Part shown: positions 7,613 to 14,017 of the stretch, one piece after another
How the letters are laid out: each line of letters starts with the position of its first letter
How positions within the stretch are numbered: position 1 is the first letter of the stretch
Source of the DNA: a virus
IMG/VR virus record: IMGVR_UViG_3300008339_000659
Coordinates: 1 to 20,318 of that record
Length of the DNA stretch: 20,318 nucleotides
Reading direction: 5' to 3' (one strand)
Program-made: the position numbers and the translations under genes
The notes under the pieces: model-generated
Seen by the model: the letters and a program-made list of their open reading frames with translations, nothing else
The model's database searches: none
What the model was told of the DNA's origin: nothing

Positions 7613-8560
7613 TTAACCTTTAAACTCACATGTCATCATAATTTGAACCATGCAAGCCATTAAATGAATTTCTAGGTCTGCTACTCGGCTCATATCCTTC
7701 TGATACTCCCCAAGTATCAGAATAGCCTGTGGAATGCTAGAAGGGCTTAAACAGCCGTATAGGCTGTCATAAAGCTTTCTAATGACATCGGTTTCAGAGA
7801 GGTGGGAATTGGTGACAATCCACTTTCTAACTTCTGGCAAATTCTTTGTCTTCAAAAATCCAATTAAATTCTTAATTTGCTCCTCTGTGATATTCATCAA
7901 TATTCCAGAGTCAATCGTACCAGACACGCCATATCTTTGAAGTTCATTCAAAATTCTACGCATATCTGGAAAATATTTCATAATAAGTTGACTTAAAATC
8001 TTCTTATCGCATGAAATGTTTTCGTTCTTAAGAATATCCATGCAGCGATCCATCATCTCAGCCGCAATGGATGCTTTTTCAGAAACTGGAATATTAAAGT
8101 CAATACAAGTACAGCGAGAGTGAATAGGCTCAATAATTCTCGACTTATAGTTGCAAGTTATAATGAATCTACAGTTTTTTGAAAATTCTTCAATTGCACC
8201 CCTCAAGGCTGGCTGAATACTTTGTGCATTTGAATAATCAAACTCATCCAAAATTACCACTTTCTTTGTATCGTGGAATGAGACTGTACTCGCAAATTGT
8301 CTGATTTTTGTTCTGAGGGTATCGATATTTCCGTCTTCAGAACAGTTAATCATGATCCAATCGCAATTCAATTCATTACACAAAGCCTTGGCTACTGTCG
8401 TCTTTCCAGTTCCAGCAGAACCTGATAATAGTAGATTTTGTGGCTCCTTTTTAGCAACCATGTCCTTGAAGGTTTGCTTCAAGGACTTTGGTAGGATGCA
8501 TTCTTGAATTGTTTGTGGTCTGTACTTCTCTACAAACAAAAATTCTTTAGAATTTGTCAT
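7613..8560 (-). CDS. 44: Clamp loader ATPase gp44
   Basis: 315 residues, matching T4 gp44 (319). It is an AAA+ ATPase: FVEKYRPQTIQECILP at the N-terminus, Walker A GSAGTGKT (47-54), Walker B VVILDEFD (101-108), sensor 1 TCN (135-137) and the clamp-loader SRC motif IHSRC (146-150) that carries the arginine finger. Four copies plus one gp62 form the loader that places gp45 on primer-template junctions, using ATP. It begins three bases after the gene 45 stop with GGAAT upstream. Note DEFD rather than the common DExx variants. In T4 this message is a RegA target. Confidence 0.97.
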   Translation of the reverse strand: MTNSKEFLFVEKYRPQTIQECILPKSLKQTFKDMVAKKEPQNLLLSGSAGTGKTTVAKALCNELNCDWIMINCSEDGNIDTLRTKIRQFASTVSFHDTKKVVILDEFDYSNAQSIQPALRGAIEEFSKNCRFIITCNYKSRIIEPIHSRCTCIDFNIPVSEKASIAAEMMDRCMDILKNENISCDKKILSQLIMKYFPDMRRILNELQRYGVSGTIDSGILMNITEEQIKNLIGFLKTKNLPEVRKWIVTNSHLSETDVIRKLYDSLYGCLSPSSIPQAILILGEYQKDMSRVADLEIHLMACMVQIMMTCEFKG

Positions 8561-8563
8561 TTT

Positions 8564-9250
8564 TTATTCCGTATAGTAAGAATCTGGCTCCATTGCAAAC
8601 CAATACCTAAGATTAATGTTTTGATTTTCAAACTGCCCAGCAATATTCTTTGAGAAGGTTACCTCATAATCTCCAGGAAGAAGGCGAATATTCTCAATCT
8701 TGAAGTTTAGTGAAAACTCAGCCCCATTGCTATCCCCCTCCAATTGCACCTTGTAACTATTGCTAGTCGGATCTTTCATATCAGATAGATGGGCGTAAAT
8801 ATTAGAACCATCGCTAATAAATGAAAGATCTGGCAATTGGAGAACAGAAGAAATTCTATGAAGTTCATTGAATAGTCCATCTGGAATCTGAGTCGTGACA
8901 CTCATGCTTGGCATATTTACAGTCTTCTGTGGATATGTTAGAAGCCTTGGTTCAGAATAGTTGTACTTGACTACAGAACCATTTGAACCCGTAATGCTTA
9001 CGCTCTTCTCACCAAATTCAAATTGAGGATTGTTAAACAAACTTACAAGTCCTAAAAACTTGTTCAGATCCCAAATTCCAAATTCAACATCAAAAGTTTC
9101 CTCAATGACTGCCTCAGCCATTCCACTTTTAGATGGGGTAATAGTTTTAATAACATTTCCTGGCTTCACAAGAATGTTTGAATTCATAGAAGCAAAGTTT
9201 TTAAGAATCGATAAAGTTGTTTTGCTGATTGTAATAGATGTAGATGTCAT
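8564..9250 (-). CDS. 45: Sliding clamp gp45
   Basis: 228 residues, the same length as T4 gp45, and immediately upstream of gene 44. The N-terminus TSITISKTTLSILKNFASMN and the segment WDLNKFLGLVSLFNNP match the T4 clamp fold, and the C-terminus has VTFSKNIAGQFEN. The trimeric ring tethers polymerase to DNA and also acts as the mobile activator of gp55-dependent late transcription. GGTGATTT precedes the ATG at 9250. This gene and 44 look less AT-extreme than the flanking small genes, which fits strong expression. Confidence 0.95.
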   Translation of the reverse strand: MTSTSITISKTTLSILKNFASMNSNILVKPGNVIKTITPSKSGMAEAVIEETFDVEFGIWDLNKFLGLVSLFNNPQFEFGEKSVSITGSNGSVVKYNYSEPRLLTYPQKTVNMPSMSVTTQIPDGLFNELHRISSVLQLPDLSFISDGSNIYAHLSDMKDPTSNSYKVQLEGDSNGAEFSLNFKIENIRLLPGDYEVTFSKNIAGQFENQNINLRYWFAMEPDSYYTE

Positions 9251-9270
9251 AAATCACCATTGTATCAAAA

Positions 9271-9450
9271 TTATTCAAAGTCGTCAAGATCGTCTTCATC
9301 CAAATGGCTATAGTCGCCACTGACGAAATTCTTCAACTTATTTTTATATTCATTTCTTTCTGAAGATTTTTCACGATCCTTGATGCCACGATCATAAGTT
9401 TTAACTGTTTTTTTGTGTTCGCCTTTTCCGTTTTTATCTTTCTTTGACAT
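9271..9450 (-). CDS. Small highly charged hypothetical protein (59 aa)
   Basis: A 60-codon frame from ATG 9450 to TAA 9271, too short for many gene callers. It begins MSKKDKNGKGEHKKTVKTYD, strongly basic and polar, and ends YSHLDEDDLDDFE, strongly acidic. AAGGG lies about seven bases before the ATG. The gene fits exactly between its neighbours (nine bases to the previous stop, 20 to gene 45). I do not recognise it. Small charged proteins are known at this site in T4-like phages (in T4 it is occupied by rpbA and other small genes), but it has no similarity in length to RpbA. A role connected with RNA polymerase or the clamp is only a guess. Confidence 0.7.
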   Translation of the reverse strand: MSKKDKNGKGEHKKTVKTYDRGIKDREKSSERNEYKNKLKNFVSGDYSHLDEDDLDDFE

Positions 9451-9459
9451 TTTTTACCC

Positions 9460-9780
9460 TTATAATTCTACCCAAATTAGACCACTCTCGTCAAGTACTC
9501 TTGTAAACAATCTACCAGATTGTCTATCCAACCACCTATCTCCTTCATTCGTGTTTTGTGGTTCAAGAATACTATAATAAAATCTAGACGATATCTCAAA
9601 TTCTTTCCAAGCACTTCCTATGGTTTTTGGTTGAATTCCAACTATAACATCAGTTGCAATATATTTTTTATTCTCAAAATCTACAACATCACCAGTATAG
9701 TATGTGCTGACATTTCCATTCTTGTCGTATTTTCTGTAAATTCCTCTTAGGTTTACATCTTCTGGTTTATACTCAATCAT
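9460..9780 (-). CDS. Hypothetical protein with tail-fibre/carbohydrate-binding-like motifs (106 aa)
   Basis: 106 residues. The first half contains YYTGDVVDFENKKYIAT (about 27-43) followed by a W at about 58. This resembles the G-D-x-V...Y-A...W pattern of CBM5/12-like modules. The second half, EPQNTNEGDRWLDRQSGRLF, then WVEL, resembles the short P-x-x-x-x-G-D-x-W-x-D...G-x-L/Y...W-V unit repeated in phage tail and fibre proteins. The start overlaps the gene 46 stop (ATGA), so it is in the replication operon despite looking virion-like. No signal peptide. Function unknown; a small virion decoration or glycan-binding protein is one possibility. Confidence 0.75.
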   Translation of the reverse strand: MIEYKPEDVNLRGIYRKYDKNGNVSTYYTGDVVDFENKKYIATDVIVGIQPKTIGSAWKEFEISSRFYYSILEPQNTNEGDRWLDRQSGRLFTRVLDESGLIWVEL

Positions 9781-11486
9781 CCTACCATCCTGCTAAAGTT
9801 ATTTTTCTTTTCAAACTGAAGAACGCTTGTAAATTTATCTACTATTTGATCCGCTTTATGGCTGATCACAAAAACATTTGAATTATTGTTGCCTAGAATA
9901 TTTAATAGTTTCATTACTTCTTCAGTTCCACCAGCATCTAGAGAAGAATCAAAAACTTCATCCAAGATAAGCAAATTGCAATTTACACTATTCTTCATTC
10001 TTGCGATATCTCTCCAAGCCAATAGAAGTGATAAATCTATTCTCATTTTTTCACCTTCGCTGAAGTTCATGTAAGAAAACTCGTCCCGATTTCTACTTTT
10101 AATCGATTCATTGAATTCTTCGTCAAGGAAAAACTGAACAAAAAAATCCATAGATTTTAAATACTTATTAATATTCTTGTTCATTGCTGGCAAGTAATAT
10201 CGAATTATTTTAGACTTGACACCACCATCTTTCAACAGGGTATAAGCATATTCATAATTTATCAGATCTTCTTTTTTATCTTCTTTTTCAATAATAAGCA
10301 TGTTTAATTCTTTTTCCATCTCAGAAAGTTTTATTTTTTCTTTTTCTACTTCTACACTTTCGTCAGAATCTATGCTTATCTTTGATTTTAAGTTGTCCAA
10401 AGATATTTTGATGGCATACGCTTGTTTTTCAAACTCTTGAATTTTTCCATCAATATTCTTATTATATTCCCTGTCTATATTTATATTTGAGATTAAATTT
10501 TCAATATTTTTAATATTTTCCTGAAATTTAGCGTAGGCAGTATCTATAGTTTTTAACTTTTCAGTCAATTCTAAAATATTTTTATTTTTTGTTTCTTCTG
10601 TTATCTTACCCTTGCATTTTTGGCAAATTTCTTCTTTATCGTAAAAAGAAAGTTCATCGATTATTGTTTCCTTTTTACTTTCCAACTGAGATATTAATTT
10701 GTTTAATTTATTTAATTCTTTCACATTATCGGAATAGACAGTCTCATCTATTTGTTTTTTAGTTGAATTTTCTTTCTCTATCTTATCTAATAATACTTTG
10801 TAATTATTTGTCTTTTGTTGTATCTCAGTTTTAATTTCTTCAATATTTGAAGAACTTTTAGTTTTGTTTATAATGATTTTTTGATATTCTATTTTTTGAT
10901 TCTGTAAATCAATTTTGTGAGAAATATCTTTAAGATTTTCTTTACACTCGGTTGTTTTAGTTTTTAGCAAATTATTCATTGTCGTAAAAACATCTATGTC
11001 CAATATATTTTCAATTACAGATCTTCTGTCTGATGCTGTTAATTGCATAAATGGTATAAAGGAAGAACTTCCAAGTATTACTACCTGACTAAATGTTTTG
11101 AAATTCATCTTCAAGATTTGTTTTTCCAACAAATCTTGGTAATCCGAAGACTTAGCATCCTGATTTAGCATTTTGTCATTTTTGAATATTTCAAATATCT
11201 TTGGATTCAATCCTCTGCGGATTTTATATTCATCATTTCCTATTTCAAAAAAAATCTCAACTATACTTTCTTTGCTATTGATTGAATTCTGCAATTGTGG
11301 TATGTTGATTTTTCTAAAAGGTTTTCCAAAGAGTGCGAATGTTATAGAATCTAGAAGTGCAAATGACTTCCCACTTCCATTGCTCCCACAAACTAATGTT
11401 GTTGGAGATTTTGTTAATTCTAGTTCAGTAAACCTATTTCCAAATGACCCAAAGTTTTTAAATCTTATCTTCTTGAATATTATCAT
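9777..11486 (-). CDS. 46: Recombination nuclease subunit gp46 (SbcC/Rad50-like ATPase)
   Basis: Start set at ATG 11486, giving about 569 residues (T4: 560), because MIIFKKIRFKNFGSFG is the first beta strand of Rad50-type proteins; the frame extends eight codons further but that stretch is not conserved. Walker A GSNGSGKS (34-41), a long coiled coil with a CQKC zinc hook (about 288-291), signature FSEGEKMRIDLSLLLAWRDI, Walker B LLILDEVFDS, and FVISHK at the end. Many stretches match T4 directly, including EEFNESIKSRNRDEFSY. With gp47 it resects DNA ends for recombination-dependent replication and helps degrade host DNA. It overlaps the small upstream gene by 29 bases. Confidence 0.96.
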   Translation of the reverse strand: MIIFKKIRFKNFGSFGNRFTELELTKSPTTLVCGSNGSGKSFALLDSITFALFGKPFRKINIPQLQNSINSKESIVEIFFEIGNDEYKIRRGLNPKIFEIFKNDKMLNQDAKSSDYQDLLEKQILKMNFKTFSQVVILGSSSFIPFMQLTASDRRSVIENILDIDVFTTMNNLLKTKTTECKENLKDISHKIDLQNQKIEYQKIIINKTKSSSNIEEIKTEIQQKTNNYKVLLDKIEKENSTKKQIDETVYSDNVKELNKLNKLISQLESKKETIIDELSFYDKEEICQKCKGKITEETKNKNILELTEKLKTIDTAYAKFQENIKNIENLISNINIDREYNKNIDGKIQEFEKQAYAIKISLDNLKSKISIDSDESVEVEKEKIKLSEMEKELNMLIIEKEDKKEDLINYEYAYTLLKDGGVKSKIIRYYLPAMNKNINKYLKSMDFFVQFFLDEEFNESIKSRNRDEFSYMNFSEGEKMRIDLSLLLAWRDIARMKNSVNCNLLILDEVFDSSLDAGGTEEVMKLLNILGNNNSNVFVISHKADQIVDKFTSVLQFEKKNNFSRMVG

Positions 11487-11586
11487 TATTGATAACCTTT
11501 TCTGGCACAATCATGGATCTAAATTTTATTTTTTGTTCAGTATCTTCAACAAAAAGATAATCATCTGCTGTTTTTTCTTTGTTCAT
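11458..11586 (-). CDS. Small overlapping hypothetical protein between 47 and 46 (42 aa)
   Basis: An ATG at 11586 overlaps the gene 47 stop in an ATGA arrangement, and the frame ends at TAA 11458, inside gene 46. It encodes 42 residues beginning MNKEKTADDYLFVEDTEQ and containing KFRSMIVPEKV. Without this frame there would be about 97 bases between 47 and 46, unusual in this packed operon. T4 also has small genes (46.1, 46.2) at the same point, but I see no clear sequence match. AGAAAG lies about nine bases upstream. The product is acidic, soluble and of unknown function. Confidence 0.6.
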   Translation of the reverse strand: MNKEKTADDYLFVEDTEQKIKFRSMIVPEKVINNDNIQEDKI

Positions 11587-12629
11587 AATGACATGCTTTC
11601 TATGTAGAGATCTTTTATTATGGTTTTAACTTTTTCTTTATTTTTGATCTGTTCGGTGTTGTCTATTTCTTTTGCTATGATTGTCAGCGTATCTTGTGTG
11701 ACATCAACATCATCTTCTTTTTCTTGTTGATTGTCAAGATCCTCTATTATAGTAAATTCTTGAGGCTCGTTTGACAGAATATAATCGACATATTGTTCAA
11801 ACTTTTTCTGTCTTTTTTTGTTGATAACCACTAATTTTATATAACAATTCTTAATAGACTCTGGGTTTAATTTTTCAACCTCATTGTCAGTTGAATCGTC
11901 ATATTTCAAAACATGGAATATTTTTCTAGTATTTTCTATAAATTCCAATTCCCGTGTTTTGGTATCCAATACAGTGAATCCCTTTTTACAATTTATATCT
12001 CCAAAATTCATCTGATACTGCGATCCGAGATAATGAATATTGCCTCTTGATTGCCTTATATGAAAATGACCAGATAGAACTTTATCAAACTTATTGAACA
12101 TCTGCTCATCATTTCCAGAAGAGTGCTTTATTCCAGTAATAATCTCAAAACCATTAATCTCAAAATGTCCAACCAGTATTGAGGCTGATGTTGAATTTAT
12201 AAATGAATAACAAAGATCCTCATTGTCTTTGGTTATCCACGGAACTAATCCAAGCTTTAATCCATCCAAATATAATTCTGTTGGATTTTCAATTATATTA
12301 AAATTATCATAAAAAGAAAATAATTCTTTTATAGAATTAATTGCATTTGTATTTTTAAAATAAGTATCGTGGTTGCCGATAGTTAAATAGACATTTATAT
12401 CATTGTCTTTAAAAAAAGATGCAAATCTTTTATGAATCTGATTGAGTGTGAAAAAATTCACATATTTTCTTCTATCCAATAAATCGCCCATGTGAATCAC
12501 ATGTCGAATCTTATTTTCTTTAAGATATGGAAAAAATACATTTTCAAAAAAACTCAAAGATTCCTCAAGAAAAAAAGAAGCATCATTCTTATACCCGAAA
12601 TGGGTATCGCTAATTATAGCAATTTTCAT
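11583..12629 (-). CDS. 47: Recombination nuclease subunit gp47 (SbcD/Mre11-like)
   Basis: 348 residues (T4: 339). All phosphoesterase motifs are present in order: ISDTHFG (6-12), MGDLLDRR (47-54), TIGNHDTY (83-90), LVGHFE (152-157) and SGHFHIRQ (186-193). These supply the Asp, His and Asn ligands for two metal ions. The C-terminal hundred residues are charged and low-complexity, ending QKKFEQ... and a helix likely to bind gp46. It forms the nuclease complex with gp46 that processes double-strand breaks. Its start overlaps the gene 55 stop (ATGA), and the purine-rich end of gene 55 serves as its ribosome binding region. Confidence 0.97.
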   Translation of the reverse strand: MKIAIISDTHFGYKNDASFFLEESLSFFENVFFPYLKENKIRHVIHMGDLLDRRKYVNFFTLNQIHKRFASFFKDNDINVYLTIGNHDTYFKNTNAINSIKELFSFYDNFNIIENPTELYLDGLKLGLVPWITKDNEDLCYSFINSTSASILVGHFEINGFEIITGIKHSSGNDEQMFNKFDKVLSGHFHIRQSRGNIHYLGSQYQMNFGDINCKKGFTVLDTKTRELEFIENTRKIFHVLKYDDSTDNEVEKLNPESIKNCYIKLVVINKKRQKKFEQYVDYILSNEPQEFTIIEDLDNQQEKEDDVDVTQDTLTIIAKEIDNTEQIKNKEKVKTIIKDLYIESMSL

Positions 12630-13171
12630 TTCTTTTTCTTTCTTTTTCTCTTTCCCTTTGCTTCTGTTTCTTTTTCTAATTTTTCTAAATCATGCTCTGA
12701 TAAGAAAAAATTTCTCTGAATAAATTCGGATAGAGTCGCAGATTCATTGTTTTCTCTCAACCATTCAGTATACTTTGAATCTATATCATTATGCTGCATA
12801 CACTTATATTTTATATAAGCTTGTTTTTTTTCTTTATCTATTCTTCTAAGAAAAGCATAATATATTATTTGTGTAAAGTATGAGAATGGATTTTCCGATT
12901 TTTGATCATCGAAGTTATGTGCGTATTGTAGGCAGTTTTCCACCCCATCGCTAACCATATCTTCTCTAAATGGGTAGTTTATGAAATTAGGTCTTCTTGA
13001 CAATCTATCTGCTATTTGATAAAAACAAAGACCAATATAATCAGTCACTGGTGGCATTGGCTTGTTTTTTAATTTTGCTTCGTTTACAATGATTTTCCAT
13101 TTGTTCATTGCAGACAAAAATTCATCGTTATCAACATAATGTTTGTCTTTTTTCTTTTCTGCTTTGCTCAT
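12626..13171 (-). CDS. 55: Late transcription sigma factor gp55
   Basis: Start at ATG 13171, giving about 181 residues (T4: 185); a GTG five codons earlier is in frame but overlaps a promoter. The core IADRLSRRPNFINYPFREDM followed by VSDGVENCLQYAHNFD, then NPFSYFTQIIYYAFLRRIDKE is the sigma region 2-like part of gp55, which recognises the TATAAATA late box. The C-terminus ends in a run of basic residues, KGKRKRKKKK. In T4 the gp55 C-terminus is a hydrophobic/acidic motif that binds the gp45 clamp, and nothing like it is visible here. No Shine-Dalgarno precedes the start; a sigma70-type promoter ends six bases upstream. Confidence 0.95.
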   Translation of the reverse strand: MSKAEKKKDKHYVDNDEFLSAMNKWKIIVNEAKLKNKPMPPVTDYIGLCFYQIADRLSRRPNFINYPFREDMVSDGVENCLQYAHNFDDQKSENPFSYFTQIIYYAFLRRIDKEKKQAYIKYKCMQHNDIDSKYTEWLRENNESATLSEFIQRNFFLSEHDLEKLEKETEAKGKRKRKKKK

Positions 13172-13177
13172 AACAAT

Positions 13178-13205
13178 ATTATACACATTTTTATTAAAAC
13201 TTCAA
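13178..13205 (-). promoter_or_regulatory. Sigma70-type promoter for gene 55
   Basis: On the minus strand TTGAAG, a 16-base spacer, then TATAAT. The -10 box is a perfect consensus and ends six bases before the gene 55 ATG at 13171. Transcription would start at or within a base or two of that ATG. It is the only clear host-type promoter in the leftward replication block and fits early or middle expression of the late sigma factor. Confidence 0.7.
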
Positions 13206-13227
13206 TATATTTTTTTACACTTTTTAC

Positions 13228-13256
13228 TTGACAGGTTTTAATAGGTCTAATATAAT
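13228..13256 (+). promoter_or_regulatory. Perfect-consensus sigma70 promoter facing rightward
   Basis: TTGACA at 13228-13233, a 17-base spacer, then TATAAT at 13251-13256: both hexamers and the spacer match the ideal host promoter. The predicted start is near 13263. It points rightward, against every gene in the window, into the 3' end of the 13299-14009 gene. No plus-strand coding frame with a ribosome binding site follows, so the product would be an antisense or small RNA. Confidence 0.75.
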
Positions 13257-13285
13257 TGTTGTGTGGTATTAAGGAAGATTGGGTT

Positions 13286-13304
13286 TCTTAAAGGTTCTTT
13301 AAGA
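13286..13304. repeat. Inverted repeat (hairpin) over a stop codon
   Basis: TCTTAAAG (13286-13293), loop GTT, CTTTAAGA (13297-13304): an exact eight-base stem. It covers the stop codon of the 13299-14009 gene. Neither strand has a run of T after it, so it is not a standard terminator. It also lies 20-40 bases after the predicted start of the rightward promoter. Confidence 0.6.
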
Positions 13305-14009
13305 GTAATCATCACTAAGTGGATCTGGATTCCAATCTGAGAATTGATTTCCAAAGTCTTCTCTACCCTTTTCATCCCCAGTAAATTTATTTCTCTTTTT
13401 GATCTCATCGATCATCTTAAGCAACATATCTGGTTCTAGAATACCAGAAGTGATTAAATTCATGATGGCTTCTGGTGGAATAACCATATTAAGATATAAC
13501 ATTGGTCTTTCCTTAAGTTCGTCTGGAATCATTGGATTCTTAAGAACTTCTTTCTTTTTTCTTCTTTTCTTTCTTCTTTTATTTCTCATTTCCTCATCTA
13601 CTGCATGTAGATAATCTTGAGAAATATCAGAATTTAATTCATTTAGAAATGAGTCTAAAAAGTCTCCGACTTCATTCGACATATTTTCTATATTAGTTTT
13701 CATCTGAGATTCATCTACTGGTTTTTTCTCATTGTCTTCTCTTTCCTTTTCACCATCGTAGATTGATGAACACTTTTTGCTTGGTTCTATAATTGCAACA
13801 ATTCTATCTTTTTTGATCTCAATTGTCTTATCATCGCTGTTGTGTAGCCAATCTCTTAAAAAGGTAACATCAACAGCCATGCCATTATTACCAGACATAG
13901 TAGAACTAATAAAAACCATTGGCCTTTCAATTAGAAGGCTTGTTTCGTTTTCAACAACAGAACCTATCAATTCTTCACCATTATTGAGTTTTAATATTTT
14001 ATATCCCAT
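13299..14009 (-). CDS. Sm-like (LSm/SH3-barrel) domain protein with basic tract (236 aa)
   Basis: 236 residues. The first 75 look like an Sm fold: KILKLNNGEELIGSVVE (4-20) is the glycine-containing Sm1 strand pattern, LLIERPMVF follows, and IEIKKDRIVAIIEP (63-76) closes the barrel. A linker rich in E, D and K follows, then an extreme basic tract, RNKRRKKRRKKK (142-153), and a helical C-terminus (PPEAIMNLITSGILEPDMLL). A strong AGGAGG lies four bases before the ATG and overlaps the uvsW stop. Genes of this kind between uvsW and 55 occur in marine T4-like phages as conserved hypotheticals. RNA or nucleic-acid binding is inferred from the fold and basic tract; function is unproven. Confidence 0.75.
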   Translation of the reverse strand: MGYKILKLNNGEELIGSVVENETSLLIERPMVFISSTMSGNNGMAVDVTFLRDWLHNSDDKTIEIKKDRIVAIIEPSKKCSSIYDGEKEREDNEKKPVDESQMKTNIENMSNEVGDFLDSFLNELNSDISQDYLHAVDEEMRNKRRKKRRKKKEVLKNPMIPDELKERPMLYLNMVIPPEAIMNLITSGILEPDMLLKMIDEIKKRNKFTGDEKGREDFGNQFSDWNPDPLSDDYS

Positions 14010-14017
14010 ATTTCCTC

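Noticed and set aside
9030-9323. Plus-strand frame of 97 codons
   Set aside because: Antisense to gp45 and the 59-residue gene; no recognisable domain.
10478-10485. TATAAATA box on the minus strand within gene 46
   Set aside because: Deep inside coding sequence and not in front of a start codon; chance match in AT-rich DNA.
11173-11607. Plus-strand frame of 144 codons
   Set aside because: Lies wholly opposite genes 46, the 42-codon gene and 47; hydrophobic low-complexity translation, no ribosome site, no promoter.
12626-12675. Purine-rich A/G tract as a possible repeat element
   Set aside because: Explained by lysine/arginine codons of the gp55 tail, also serving as the gp47 ribosome region.
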